From contig RQOL01000466.1 in assembly GCA_013076295.1 (NCBI GenBank), positions 3,267,080 to 3,331,079 on the forward strand: a stretch of 64,000 nt of DNA. Direction: 5' to 3'. How positions within the stretch are numbered: the first letter of the stretch is position 1; the number at the start of each line of letters is the position of its first letter. Made by a program: the position numbers and the translations under genes. Below the pieces are notes generated by a model. That model ran no database searches and was not told the origin of the DNA. It was given only the letters and a program-made list of their open reading frames with translations. Source of the DNA: Sanderia malayensis (Eukaryota; Cnidaria; Scyphozoa; Semaeostomeae; Pelagiidae). This document shows positions 1-11,299 of the stretch, in pieces.

Positions 1-720
1 AATTTGAATATGAAACTGGTTTTTGATACTTTCATGTTTTGAGGGAATAACATGGGGTAAAAGGGGGCAATATGCATTTTTTAAACTCGTTCAATCTTCA
101 TGCTCTGTGTTGTCCGCTTGCCTTACTTATGGGAAGCGAATGTCAATATATTCAGATAAAACCACTTTTGGTAACTTCCCACTTTTGGTGACTTCCCATT
201 TTTGACAACTTCCCATTTTTTCCTGACTTCCCACCTCCCACTTTTGATGACTTCCCACTTTCGGTGACTTCCCACTTTTGACAACTTCCCACTTTTTCTT
301 GACTTCCCACTTCCCACTTTTGATGACTTCCCACTTTTGATGCAATTTTTCAAAATCTTTCATCTTGCATCAAATTTTGTGGAAAGTACAAATTTGGTGT
401 GCTGAATTTGAATATGAAACTGGTTTTTGAAATTTTCATGTTTTGAGGGCATAACACGGGGTAAAAGGGGGCAATATGCATTTTTTCAAACTCGTTCAAT
501 CTTCATGCTCTGTGTTGTCCGCTTGCCTTACTTATGGGAAGCGAATGTCACTATATTCAGATAAAACCACTTTTGGTAACTTCCCACTTTTTCTTGACTT
601 CCCACTTCCCACTTTTGACGACCTCCCACTTTTGGTGACCTCCCACTTTTAGCAATATGCAATTTTTCAAACTCGTTCAATTTGCATCAAGTTTTGTTGA
701 AAGTACACTTTCAGTGTACT
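1..720. repeat. Tandemly duplicated AT-rich block with embedded minisatellite
   Basis: The block starting near 1 is repeated almost exactly near 402, giving a period of about 402 bp. Both copies share the GGGGTAAAAGGGGGCAATAT stretch and the following segment up to the phrase AAAACCACTTTTGG. Between the copies lies a 15-17 bp minisatellite (about 165-350, and again 570-655) built on GACTTCCCACTTTTG. The open frames read on the minus strand here are a by-product of the repeat and are not genes. Diverged relatives of the same block occur at 650-780 and 4700-4870, so this is a dispersed family. Confidence 0.8.
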
Positions 721-728
721 GAAATTGA

Positions 729-2772
729 ATATGAAACTTGTTTTTTGGAATTTCATCGTTTTGGGGAATAAAATTTTGTTTTACAACTCTTTTATATTTT
801 AGAGGTCTGGGACTTAGGCATATTTTGTACGGCTTTGGCGCGAAATTCAAAATAGTGATAACGATAATGAAAAACATAACTTTTCAGACCGACATTACAT
901 TACAAAATCTGAAATATCTTATCGTGAAGTTCTGATTCATTTATCTGAAATATAATGAATATCGAAGCCCAGAGTGATTTTTCTGATAGCGAAAGCATAA
1001 GTGATTTTTTTTCATTATCCGTGTTGTCAGCTGAAGAATATGACGAGCTCATGGCCTACGATTGTAGAGAAGTTTATGACCCTCATGGTATTGAAAGTGA
1101 CGATGGTCAGCTTGGATGCTGCCACTGGTTTAGAGAGTCGGAAGCAGACTTTCAAGGTTCTATTATTCCGTCAGAAAGAATTCCTGTATGGGAGACCTGC
1201 AGTTATGTTTGATGCTGGTACAAAACCACATGAGATATTTGAAGGTATAATGGACGACGAATTTATCATGGCATGTACTGCAAGTACAAATGAACATGGC
1301 GCTGAAGATCCATCATTCTTTGAAAAAATTGGGGAGATTTCAAGAGATGAGGCAGGAATACGTTTTGTAAGAGGTTTCTTTGCAATCAAATGGCATCTTA
1401 GTCTTCTTGAATATCCGCAATATAGATGGGCTTGGAATGAGGACCCCTTGCAGTCACAGCCAGAAATAAAGAAAAAAATGAGCCGTGAAGTCTTTCGTCT
1501 TATGCTAAAGCATTTTTGAGTTGACAAAGCTTCATCCTTGCCACCTACAGATCATTCAGACTACCATCCAGTGCAGAATATTAACTCTCGAGTTGAATAT
1601 CTCAGACAGAAATCTTTATCAAAGTGGACGGTTGGCTGGAAAATGTGCGTTGATAAAAGAAGAGTGACTAGCAAAAGCAAAAGGAACCTTAAAAGCAAAA
1701 TTAGAAATCCAGACAAGCCAATAAGAATGGGATGGACGATTTGTAAAGTTCGATTAATTGCTACGCAAAGGGGCAACCTGCTCACTTCCCATGCAGCCGT
1801 AAGGAAAATTTGCGTTCAGCAAGACAATTTCTTTTTGGGTTTTCTAGATCTCTTCACAAAGGTTTTCTAAACATTATATATTGGAACGACAACAATGTGG
1901 TAATATTTTTGGATAATGACATCAAGCCTGGTCAGCAGTACTGGGAACCTGTTGAAGTCAACCAAGGAAGAGAATAGGTCATCATTTATATGCCCAGAGT
2001 TGCTGTACTATATCGCAAAATGTATGGATGGGTAAACAATACCAACCAGCAACGTCTTAGTCAACGGGCATACTTTATGGCGCAACAGCAATAATCTTCA
2101 CGAGCAGTTATCAAAAAATGCTCTTTCGCAAAGCTCATTTCGATTCGAAGTAATTCGTATCTGGTATGCAGTGCTCAAGATGCTTCATGAACGTATGCCA
2201 GTTATCCATCTGATAAACCACGTGGAAAGAAAAGATCGTTGGAATCTGTTTCGACTTACATGCTTTTACTGTATTCAAGAATTTGGCAGAGATCATGTAA
2301 GTGATTGATTCTCAATAACTTGACGTCACGTTAACTAGGGCAAGTTTCTACTTTCTGAGATATTTCAAGCTTCCTTAACTACACAATCAAAATAAACCAC
2401 GTAAATCTGGATGCATGACGCAGAAATCAATGAATAATAAATTAAAGAACTTAAGAACTAACCTCTTTTCTTAGGTAATCTATGTTAGTTGCCATGTCAA
2501 GTAGAACTTTTCCAACTTCACCACTCTTGTTCTTCGATATTCATTATGTTTCAGATAAATGAATCAGAACTTCACGATAAGATATTTTAGATTTTGTAAT
2601 GTAATGTCGGTCTGAAAAGTTAAGTTTTTCATTATCGTTATCACTATTTTTAATTTCGCGCCAAAACTGTACAAAATACGGCTAAGCCCCAGACCTCTAA
2701 ATTATAAAAGAGTTGTGAAAACACCATTTTATGACTCCAAAGCATTAAAATTTCAAAATGTAATCTTCATAT
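729..2772 (+). mobile_element. Decayed piggyBac-type DNA transposon with ~235-bp terminal inverted repeats
   Basis: The segment from about 729 to 965 reappears in inverted orientation at about 2536-2772. Examples are AAAAGAGTTGT near the outer part and GGTCTGAAAAGTTAAG against its complement near 870-890. The enclosed 1.6 kb encodes fragments of a piggyBac (DDE_Tnp_1_7) transposase. I do not see a clear TTAA target duplication, so the outer limits may be wider. Repeats of 200 bp or more are unusual for piggyBac, whose ends are normally short. Confidence 0.75.
955..2095 (+). pseudogene. piggyBac transposase pseudogene
   Basis: The coding remnant starts with an acidic N-terminus at 955. It changes frame near 1190 and continues to 1519 with the family's typical segment, FVRGFFAIKWHL...PEIKKKMSREVF. 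It changes frame again and carries the first catalytic-Asp neighbourhood (VDKRRV) followed by NPDKPIRMGW, around 1640-1750. Further frame changes lead to WNDNNVV (about 1880) and YRKMYGW-NNTNQQR (about 2015-2060), matching the late piggyBac motifs (W-D/N-V and Y..MGGVD..D). At least three frameshifts or stops break it. The element is not autonomous. Confidence 0.75.
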
Positions 2773-2930
2773 TTATCTAATCCCCTGACATTATTTAATA
2801 TATTTGGTTGTGTGAAGTCTTGTTACATTACAAATGCGCATGTCTAATAATTTGAGGAATGATTTGCGAGAACTCTCGTCGTCGTTTGCTGCGTTTGTAT
2901 CATAAAAGAAATTGAAGACATTACAGGCAT

Positions 2931-3400
2931 TACCGTAAATCCTCGAATAAGCCCCCACGTTCGAATAAGCGCCCCCCTCGATTAAGCCCCCATCTAAAAA
3001 ATCATTTTGGCAAATAAGCCCCCTCCTCGAATAAGCCTCCATGGGGTCTTATTCGAGGGAAGCAGAAGTGCAGAATAATATCTTAATTCGAGAAAGCCCC
3101 CACAGGACAATAGCTATACAGTATCATTTTCTTTGACTCGAGACAAAAAATGCAAAAAGAAACGCGATTTTTGTGACAATAAACAAATTATAATTTTTGT
3201 TAAATCTTCACACAGCACTTTGTGAAAAAAGTTTAGCCGATTGAGAAAACTATGTCGTCTTTTTTCTGTCAACCTTTGAGGAAAAAGCAAAACTTTGAAA
3301 TAAGCCCCCCCTCGAATAAGCCCTCCCCTCAAATAAGCCCCCACCCAAAAATTCATTTTTGCAAATAAGCCCCTAGGGGCTTATTCGAGGATTTACGGTA
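2931..3400. mobile_element. TA-flanked MITE with 25-bp inverted termini
   Basis: The left end TACCGTAAATCCTCGAATAA (2931) is matched by its exact inverse complement ending at 3400. With TA taken as the target duplication, the termini read CCGTAAATCC...GGATTTACGG, as in Tc1/mariner-type miniature elements. Next to both ends are short tandem arrays based on CGAATAAGCCCCC. The central ~240 bp shows no coding capacity. Confidence 0.75.
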
Positions 3401-3949
3401 TTCTATGGCTGGGCCCTGCAGATATTCCGACAACAAACGACGTATACTGCTGCACGACAATTGTTCTCGGTCTCAGTCGTGAATCACGGAAATATTAATT
3501 CTCGTCAACCTACCTCTGGCCTTTGATATCTAGCAACAACCTACGGAAAAGGGTCTTATAATATTACACGAAAAACTTGGCCTTGAGTACGCCAGTTTTT
3601 TGGCGTGCGTGGAAACGAGGTTTGGGTGATCCCCTCTGAATTTCTCCCGATTTTTGAATTTGTTTTGGAAAGATTATCATAAAAGAAATTGAAGTAATTG
3701 TTTTTAGCAATGTTTTAAACGAATAAGATACATTTGTTTGTGCACCAACAGGTTCGGAAAAGACGCTATGCTTTGTTTTTTTGTCAGAAGCTTCACATTT
3801 GATAGACATACTTGAGATTTAAGACAACAACAACGGGCCTAATTCTTGCTCTTATATCACTGAACAAACAAAGAGATTGAAAGACTATGGCGTCCATGCA
3901 ACGTTTGTTTGGGAATGACAAAATGATTCTCAAATTATACGAGAAATGA

Positions 3950-4110
3950 AAAAGGTTCCTTTGAAGGTTGTGTTAATCACTACGCCCGAGGCTGGGCTGC
4001 CTTGCCTTGGAGTGGAGTCAACGTGGGGCGAAAACTGTTTTGCTCAAAACCATATCAAAATAAAATTGAAACATTTGCTGTTGATGAAGCACATTGTATT
4101 TGATATTGGT
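3950..4110 (+). pseudogene. RecQ-like helicase fragment (motif II)
   Basis: One frame reads VVLITTPEAG near 3968. After a frame change another reads ETFAVDEAHCI at about 4068-4102, which is the Walker B/DEAH motif of RecQ-family helicases. No helicase sequence was found on either side and a stop follows at once. This looks like a transposed or degraded exon copy rather than a gene. Confidence 0.5.
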
Positions 4111-4699
4111 AAGTTTTTTTTAATATATCAATTACATATAATAATTACTTAATAATTATAATACCTAAATGAACTAGAATTCTGAAAAATACTTGATGGT
4201 ATACTTAGGAAATATATACTTAAAAAATATTCTCTTATTCTTATAACTAATAACTTATTTTATATGCCATATCTGATTCTTTAAGTAATTTTGCGAGTTC
4301 TTGCTTCTTGGTTAAGTCTTGCATCTTTTTTAAGGCTTGCTTCCATATCTTATTTTTTAATCCAAGAATCAAGTTTCTCCCAGTTAATTTTCTAAGTTTG
4401 AGAAATTGTTTTGAATGTTTTGTTATAATGTCCTTTAAATTTTGCCAATAAATGTTCCCTATGAAGATTGTTAACCATTAATGAAAAAAATTTCAAAAAC
4501 CTTTTGTTTAACGTTTGTCTACAAATGAAGGGAGTGAAAATTTCCACAGGTTGTAAATACGCATTCTATTTTATTTCTCAAATCAAGTTATTGTTCAGTG
4601 AAAGAAAAGCAACCCATTTGCTCTAACCCTCTCATGCCCAGCGTCCCAGTGGGTCCCAGTAGGTCCCAGTAGAAGCAAAAATCATGAAAAACTCAATTT

Positions 4700-4870
4700 G
4701 ATTAAAACTGGCTGAAACTCGATAAGAAGTACAATTTTGGGGCGCTGAATTCGAATACCGAATTTATTTTTTGAAATTTTGATGTTTTGGGGGCAAAAAT
4801 GGGGGTAAAAAGGGGCAATATGCAATTTTTGAAACTTGTCAAATTTGAATCTTTGAAATTCACTGTATTT
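4700..4870 (+). repeat. Dispersed repeat related to the block at 1-130 and 400-560
   Basis: The order of short words (AAGTACAATTT, TGAATTCGAATA, TTTGAAATTTTGATGTTTTG, GGGGTAAAAAGGGGCAATAT) follows the block at the start of the window and its copy at 402. The outer part of the piggyBac inverted repeats carries the same words. It may therefore be a solo end of the same transposon family. Confidence 0.5.
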
Positions 4871-5304
4871 ATGTGTTTTCACCAAAGGGCATTATGATAA
4901 TGCACCAATACATTTGTCCCTACTTGGAGGCCATAATTTCCAAACACGTCTAAATCAAAACAAAAATTATCTGGTCTCTTTGGCATCCATACTTGGAATG
5001 CAAACCTGGAATCTAGCGTACCTATCTATAATTAAAAAATCTAGAGTTAAGTGAAGACCAAGCTTCTAGTTTAAAAACAACACCCAAGTAGTCTAAGTAG
5101 TCTAATCCTTCTAAATAGATTCTACTGATTCTACATAATATTCCACTTCTGGGAGTTAGAAAAGAATCAGCAAAAATTGAGAATGAAATTTAGAGAAAAG
5201 AAAAAACGTACGATAGTTAATTTTAATAAATCTGAATACATAAAAAAGGTACATATTCTATCATTTACCAGATAAATCGCAATATATTAAAAAATATTGT
5301 TAAA

Positions 5305-6360
5305 TTAATCTAATTTTTCTAGCATACATGTCTTCAGCTGTCCAAGCACAGTTTTTGGAATGCTAGAATCCTGTAAATATGCTTCTAAAGTTTTTAAGTC
5401 AAAATTAAATTTTAACTGTTCTACTTTCTGTGTTTTTTTAACAGTTGAGCTTGACAAAATAGTTTTATTTGCATCTTGATCCCTTGCACCAATTTCTGCT
5501 TGCTTATTTCTGTCACAATTCCACCCACAGTTGGATGATTTCCTTGATGTACTATCATTTCTACATTTACAATTCTTCTCTCCATTATCTAACAAAGAAA
5601 AATTACTTTCTGATTAAATTATGCAGCAAAGTAAGCTACCTTCCTTCAAGTAAGAATTCTGTTCAAAATTGTTAATTAACATTTTAGCCAAATATAGCAT
5701 AACATAGCATTTAACATAGCAGCCAAATCAACATTTTCAACTTTCATCTTCTTACCTCCAACAGCTTCATAATTTCCTTTTTCATGGTCATTATGCATCT
5801 TCACAATACTTAATCTATCAATTTTTGCCTCTTCACATTCTTTTTCTTTTATACATTCCAACATATCTTTTAACTTGACCATAAAATCAACATCAGCCTG
5901 GTTGACTTTATTTGCATCAAGATATATCAGTAAGGCACTGAAAAGTAAATATACAATTATCCAACACCAATCATGCAATGCAACAAATCAAGTATACAAT
6001 TAATTGTTGAATTCAAACTGAACTTCAACCTTTAAATGCAGGTTTTCAGAAGAAAATAAGAAATAACCTCAACAATCCTCTAAGCTTAGATGTTTTCAAA
6101 TACTGTTCTGTGGCTTCGGCAAAACCCTGATTAAATCCGTGCTGCAAAACACTTTCTTGCCCATCTGACAAACCCTCTGTATAACCTGACTGCGGATGAA
6201 AATAAAAGGAGGTAATCATCAAGAAAACAAGGCATCATCAAGGATGTATGACAATATTTGATAAACCCACCTTTAAATGTGCATTTTCAAGCTTTTTAAA
6301 ATTGTTGTCAAACAAATCACTGTTTGTATCTTCTGATGATGTGGTCAATGCATCCTCCAT
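5305..6360 (-). CDS. YAE1: Yae1 domain-containing protein (YAE1/YAE1D1)
   Basis: Four exons on the minus strand: 6271-6360, 6068-6189, 5756-5937 and 5305-5588. All junctions keep frame and give 225 aa, close to the 226 aa of human YAE1. Exon 2 encodes the diagnostic deca-GX3 signature, in which glycines recur every four residues (G32, G36, G40, G48, G52; sequence GYTEGLSDGQ...HGFNQGF). In known systems Yae1 with Lto1 is the adaptor that delivers the cytosolic Fe-S machinery to the ribosome-recycling ATPase ABCE1. The C-terminal exon is Cys/Lys-rich and diverged. The gene is head-to-head with SMARCE1, with 174 bp between the start codons. The glycine pattern makes the family call firm; the extreme C-terminus is less certain. 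Confidence 0.85.
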
Positions 6361-6534
6361 GTTGTAAACTCAATGTGGTAAAGCTTATAGTCCCTGTTGA
6401 GCGAAAAACAAAACAAGGACGCGGTGTGATGCGAAGGCACAGCAATGCGAAGGATATTTTGCTGGAGCTGGGCAATGAATGCGCAGGCGTACTTTACTTA
6501 CTACGCTTTCTTCCAAAAGGATTGATCAACAACA
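6361..6534. promoter_or_regulatory. Bidirectional promoter region of YAE1 and SMARCE1
   Basis: Only 174 bp separate the two divergent start codons, so the core promoters and both 5' UTRs must lie here. The segment is richer in G+C than its surroundings and contains several GCG and CGC words. I see no TATA box. The exact start sites cannot be read from sequence. Confidence 0.6.
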
Positions 6535-9500
6535 ATGGCGGCCTTCGGAATGCAAAATAAGGGGTTTTCTCCTCAGTTTAACACTGTAATTCCACAAGCT
6601 AATCAACAAGGTATGTTAGTCACTCAATTAAATTTAAGTCATGTGAACAATTAAGTTGTTACAGACACTATAGTATGAGCCAGAACGTATCGAATGGTGG
6701 TAATGTGGTGGTGGGGAACCCAACCCCCCAATGAATGTGGCTTTTTGATGAATTTTTTTATGTTACAGCGAGGTTTAGACCACCGTACCAGCCAAGTCCA
6801 CCATCAGGAATGATACCAAATGTGAGTTATTGTGTGTGGCATGTAATGTTAAGTTGTATCTTGCATGATTTTTGTTGATGTTTGTTACCCTCTGGCATGC
6901 AATCTGGCTTCCAATCTTCTCACTGGTTTTATTATGATGGGAGTGTATGGGAAGTGCGATGATCTCCATCAGTGTGATACTTTATTGGTTTTACTGATTA
7001 ATATGTAGATGTAGATGTAGATTTAGATGCAAAAGTGCCACACTCTGCAGACCGGTGCAAAAGATGAACATGAAAGAATAGAAAAGTTCAATATGGAGAG
7101 AACAATGAAAGGATTGTGTCCACACATAGGAACCAGGTGTATTTTAAAAATTCCTCTGTACAGCTGTGGTAAGTAATGATTGACAAGTAAATTGTGTACC
7201 CAATATTATTAAATATCTTATATTTTGTAGAATGCAAGTGGTGGCTGGAGTAGTGGGGCTGCCATGAATACAGCCTTTGGCCAAGCACGTATGCCCCAAC
7301 AGCAACCCCAAAGGATGGTGACTTTTTTGCCTGTAAGTTACTTTTCAAATTAAAGTCGCCAGTTATATGTGGCATGTTCTTAAATTGGCAGGGGGAGGGG
7401 TTCTTAGCAGCCGATGTAGAAAAATATTACATGCAATTTTATTGTGAAAATTTATTTGTAATTATAGGTGGGTGTTTTATCTGACTTTTTTTTGCTCTCT
7501 AAAATGGCAATGTTGTCAATTTCCGCTCGCATGCACTTTTAAGCAGGTTAATAGGATGAAAGTGAAACACTTGTAATGAAACATAATGATGAGGATGAGC
7601 CTCAACTTAATGGTTACACTGCACTTAGAAAAACGGATAGTATCTCTTTGGTTGACATGATCAAAATTGGACCTTTTTCAAGCGATAGACATCTAAGTGT
7701 CAATCCTTAAGATAATATATCTTTAAATCTCATAATAATAATAATAATGTAAAGATTGCAGCCGCTAAATCCTTTCCTTGCAATACTGCATAATTTCTTC
7801 CTTATTTCTCAACAATTACAGCTAAGAATGTTTACCGTTTTCAGTGCCTGATAGTTATGCATCGGTGAGGTGGATTGATGAGTGATGTCATGTCATTTGC
7901 ATATTCATTCCTGCTCACTATTGTGGGTAGTTTATTAATTTGATATACGATTGAAATTATTTTTTCACAGCATGACATAAAAATTCCCAAACCACCAAAG
8001 ACACCAGAAAAACCTCTACAACCATATATGAGATACAGCAAGAAGGTAGGAGGGATCAATTTTAAGGATCTTTTATTTTATCAAAACTCAATAGGGACAT
8101 CCTCACGGTAAGTGTGGAATAAAAAAAAAGATATGATATCTGGGTGCCAAACATGTTTGCTTGTTCTGTTTAGTTTCTGAGAAATTCTCTTTGCATTTTA
8201 GATTTGGGACCAAGTAAAAAGTCAGCATCCTGATTTGAAACTGTGGGAAATATCAAAAATTGTTGGTGAAATGTGGAAAAACCTAAGTGACACAGAAAGA
8301 CAGGTAGAAATATGCATTCAAATAGGCATTTAAGTAAAAATTTACACCATGCTTTTTGAAATTTCTTTTTTTGAAAGAATCCTCAAAAATAGCCTTTCCT
8401 TTTTTGTAACATACATTTACTTTCATTTATTTAGACTTACACAGATGATTATGAGGCAGAAAAGGTTTGTTGCATTCCTGTAAAATCACATTTCAACAAG
8501 TGTTTTTATGTTTTCAGCTGGAAATTCTATTCCTTATTAATTGATCAGTTCAGTTCAGCTCAGATGTCTAATCTGAAGTTACTACTAATATAATCTGCTT
8601 TTGTTTTGTTCCTAATTAATGTAGAGTTCCTTGCAAAACAGATTTTAAAATGCAGATTTGACACCAAAGTATTGACTTATTGGTTCATGCTATTAATGAT
8701 TAAAGATAAGGAAATAATGCTGGAAGAGCACTGTGATATTTGAAATATATTTTTGTCAATTAAGATCGAGTATAAAGAGCTACTGCGGGAATATCACAAC
8801 TCAACTGCATACCAACAATGGCTTGACGCAAAAGGGAGAGGTAGATTTTGTTTATTTATCTATTTTGATTGGCAGTTCTTGTGAAATTGGTATATATCAA
8901 AGCCATTAAATTGTTGACATTGTCACAAAGCTTGTAATGAGCTTTCCAGTTATTAATGATACTAATACACAATCTGCAGATCCTTGTGTGTCTTCATAGT
9001 AAGGGGATTTACCATGAGCACTCATGATTATCTCTTTCTTTCTGTTTCACCTGTGTATAGCTTGAAAGTTATGCAAATGTCATGTCCTAGTAAAAACATC
9101 TGTCGTTCCAGCAGTGAATTTTCTGATAATGTTATTGTTAGTGACTTCATATATTTGTAATTCATGGCCTTTTGCTTGTAAAGCAGATATAATTATATAG
9201 ATTCATATTGTGCAGCATTTTGTAATTTCATCCTTTATTTTAGCTCAAACTGCTTTACAAGAACAGCAAGTAATGGAGAAAATGATTGGTGCTCAAATTC
9301 CTGTGAGAAGTCTTTTTTAAATATATCTTGTTATTATTTGCCATTATGGAAATATCTTATTTGTCTTGCAATCCAGTCATGTTGTTATTGTTTGATTACA
9401 ACCCTTCAATAATTCGTTTTTATTTTAATCAGAGAGATGAACCAAGATTTCAAATTCAACAAATTGATGATGATGATGGTATGTTTTTAAAGATTGTTGA

Positions 9501-10688
9501 TTTTTGTCTGATTATATGGTCACTTTCCTTGCCATTTGATCAACTGATCTCCGTCTTAACTGCAATTGTTGACGATCCATTTACACTGTTTGTAATCTTC
9601 TGCCCCGATTTCACTCAACTAAATAACAATACAATTCTTTTTTTAGATGATGATGCATTTTCGGCAAAGCACATTGCTTCGGCACGATTTCACAGAAACC
9701 ACAAACTTATAGCTGAGATTTTCAACGAACAAGCTGTTCCCGATATTAAAACAAGTTAGTTGACCTCTCTTTGGAAATTAATCTCTTTCGAGAAGTACAA
9801 GGATTATCACACCTTGCACTTATCCGATCTGATTTATCTCGTTTTGATTATTATAGTGAAAATGTATTTCGAATATCTCCCTATCTCAAAAGAATTGTCA
9901 ATTGTCACTATTAATCAAGAAAAGCCAATCGATCAAATTCAGATTCATAATTAAAATTTTAATCGATTAAAAATTATCGTTTTACTTTCCATTAGGATGT
10001 ATACCTTTTATGTTTTTGCTTCTGTTTTTCAGTTGTTACGAGACCTCGCTTAGAAAACCTTAAAAAGCAGGTCCAATCTCTAATGCAACATCAGGTAAGA
10101 AATTGTTAATTATTGTGATTATGATGGTTACTGACATGTTATTTCAATACGGTCAGCTCTGTTTAATTGGAGTCTTTGTACATCGAGTAGTTCGTGTTAA
10201 ATTCTCTTTTCTTTATAATGCTTCTGGGGAATTAATTCCGTTCCTGTAACTCTAACAAATGTGCACGTTTTCTTCCAGAGAAAGTTGGAGCAAGAGATAG
10301 AAGAAGCCGAACAAAGGCACGAGACAAGAAAAAGAAAAATTCGCGAAAGTAGTGAGAAATTTCAAGAAGAAATGAAGAAGGTTTGTTGCTTTACAATGAA
10401 TTTCACAATACTCCAACCCGTCATTGAAAATAGAAATTTATTGTAATAGATTAAATAGATTTAATAGACCAATTTAGATTAATAGATTATATATCCTAAT
10501 AATTATATTATTTCATTTTGATTCAACATGCTGAGTTTTATAAGTATTGATCATTTAATCTTGTTTAAAAGCTGAAAGAGCGACGCTTATCACCAGATGC
10601 TTTAACTGAAGATTTATCAAACCAAGATACAAGTATTTCATCAGAAGAGAAGGATGAAGATTTGAAAAGCGAAGGCAAAGACATTTAA
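6535..10688 (+). CDS. SMARCE1: SMARCE1 / BAF57, HMG-box subunit of the SWI/SNF (BAF) complex
   Basis: Thirteen exons: 6535-6610, 6769-6821, 7231-7332, 7971-8045, 8202-8303, 8435-8464, 8765-8840, 9244-9302, 9433-9478, 9647-9754, 10033-10094, 10279-10380, 10572-10688. They join in frame to 335 aa (human 411 aa; the missing part is the C-terminal tail). The HMG box is at about residues 84-155, with the family-specific [19 protein letters not shown] and [13 protein letters not shown]. An acidic DDDD stretch follows, then the conserved [18 protein letters not shown] block, and a coiled coil near residues 240-290. BAF57 binds DNA within BAF chromatin remodellers in the nucleus. The start ATG opens the conserved N-terminus and sits 174 bp from YAE1. 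Intron 3 contains a copy of the CDK12 3' end (reported separately). Confidence 0.93.
7759..7896 (-). pseudogene. Diverged partial copy of the CDK12/13 3' end inside SMARCE1 intron 3
   Basis: This stretch matches 12048-12213, the end of the CDK12/13 last coding exon and the start of its 3' UTR. Shared words include TCCTTGCAA, ATAATTTCTT, TTTTCAGTGCC, GATAGTTAT and GGTTGATGAGTGATGTCAT (one base different). About 20 bases around the stop codon of the source are missing. Read on the minus strand it still resembles the final CDK12 residues around NDITHQP...YNYRAL. Confidence 0.7.
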
Positions 10689-10850
10689 TACAAAGCCTGC
10701 TTGCTGCTCCTGTTAGCAGCCTTGTAACAAAGCTTTCCATTATATATTAAACTGTTAATAACTTTCTTAATTAAAAATACAAGCTATATTACTTGCAAGG
10801 TATTTAGTATGGTGCTACAAACGTTTTTAGGGAACGGTGTGCAAAGCATG
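10689..10850. other. SMARCE1 3' UTR region
   Basis: An AT-rich tail follows the stop codon, with AT[A/T]AA-type words near 10745-10775 that could serve as polyadenylation signals. No coding frame is seen. Confidence 0.4.
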
Positions 10851-10911
10851 AGTTTTCGTATGTACATTTAATCATGACAAGTTGACTGCCGATTGATTCC
10901 AATCAGTGATG

Positions 10912-11292
10912 TGGGAGGAAGCATTTGAAAAGTGTTCGTTTGGGGATAGCGTTACAAGGGCACTTGAAGTGAAGTAAGTTATAATTGAATTTGTGGAATA
11001 TAATGAGAACCACAACTGCATCTCTCCTATCGTCCGTTTCAGGTTTGCCAGGCTGTAAGCGCACAAACTGAATGGTAAAGCAGATGCATACTACAGAGTA
11101 TTTCACTTTGGATCCAAGTAAGTATCTCGAACCGAATTACTTACCAATTGGCTTGCATGTTTTTCAATGAATTTGACTTTGTGTAAAGTAATGAGGACAT
11201 CACTGACAAACGTTCTATTCTTGCTTGCAGTCGCGTGCTGGTAGCCCGAGACTTGCCAATGGACCAGATACGTTGTTCAATGCCAGGTAAAG
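10912..11292 (+). pseudogene. Spliced-looking ghost gene, possibly PWWP/Tudor-like, with an in-frame TAA
   Basis: Three short segments with good splice signals join in one frame. One ends at 10973 before GTAAGT. The second, 11043-11117, follows TTTCAG and precedes GTAAGT. The third runs from 11231 after TTGCAG to about 11286. The conceptual product begins MWEEAFEKCSFGDS, meets a single stop (TAA, 11056-11058), then continues as AHKLNGKADAYYRVFHFGSN and VLVARDLPMDQIRC. The YYRVFHFGSN part resembles the beta-barrel core of PWWP or Tudor domains, but the hallmark PWWP residues are absent. It could be a pseudogene, a non-coding transcript or chance. No further exons were found. Confidence 0.3.
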
Positions 11293-11299
11293 GTAAGTG

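Noticed and set aside
123..363. Three overlapping minus-strand open frames rich in WEV/KSGK repeats
   Set aside because: They are produced by the minisatellite, whose unit lacks stop codons in several frames. There is no independent coding signal.
4900..5000. Minus-strand reading resembling the MPKRPD segment of piggyBac transposases
   Set aside because: The similarity covers only a few residues and no neighbouring motif supports it.
11056..11058. The in-frame TAA read as a recoded codon
   Set aside because: Known recoding to selenocysteine uses TGA, and no supporting structure is visible. A pseudogene or chance is simpler.
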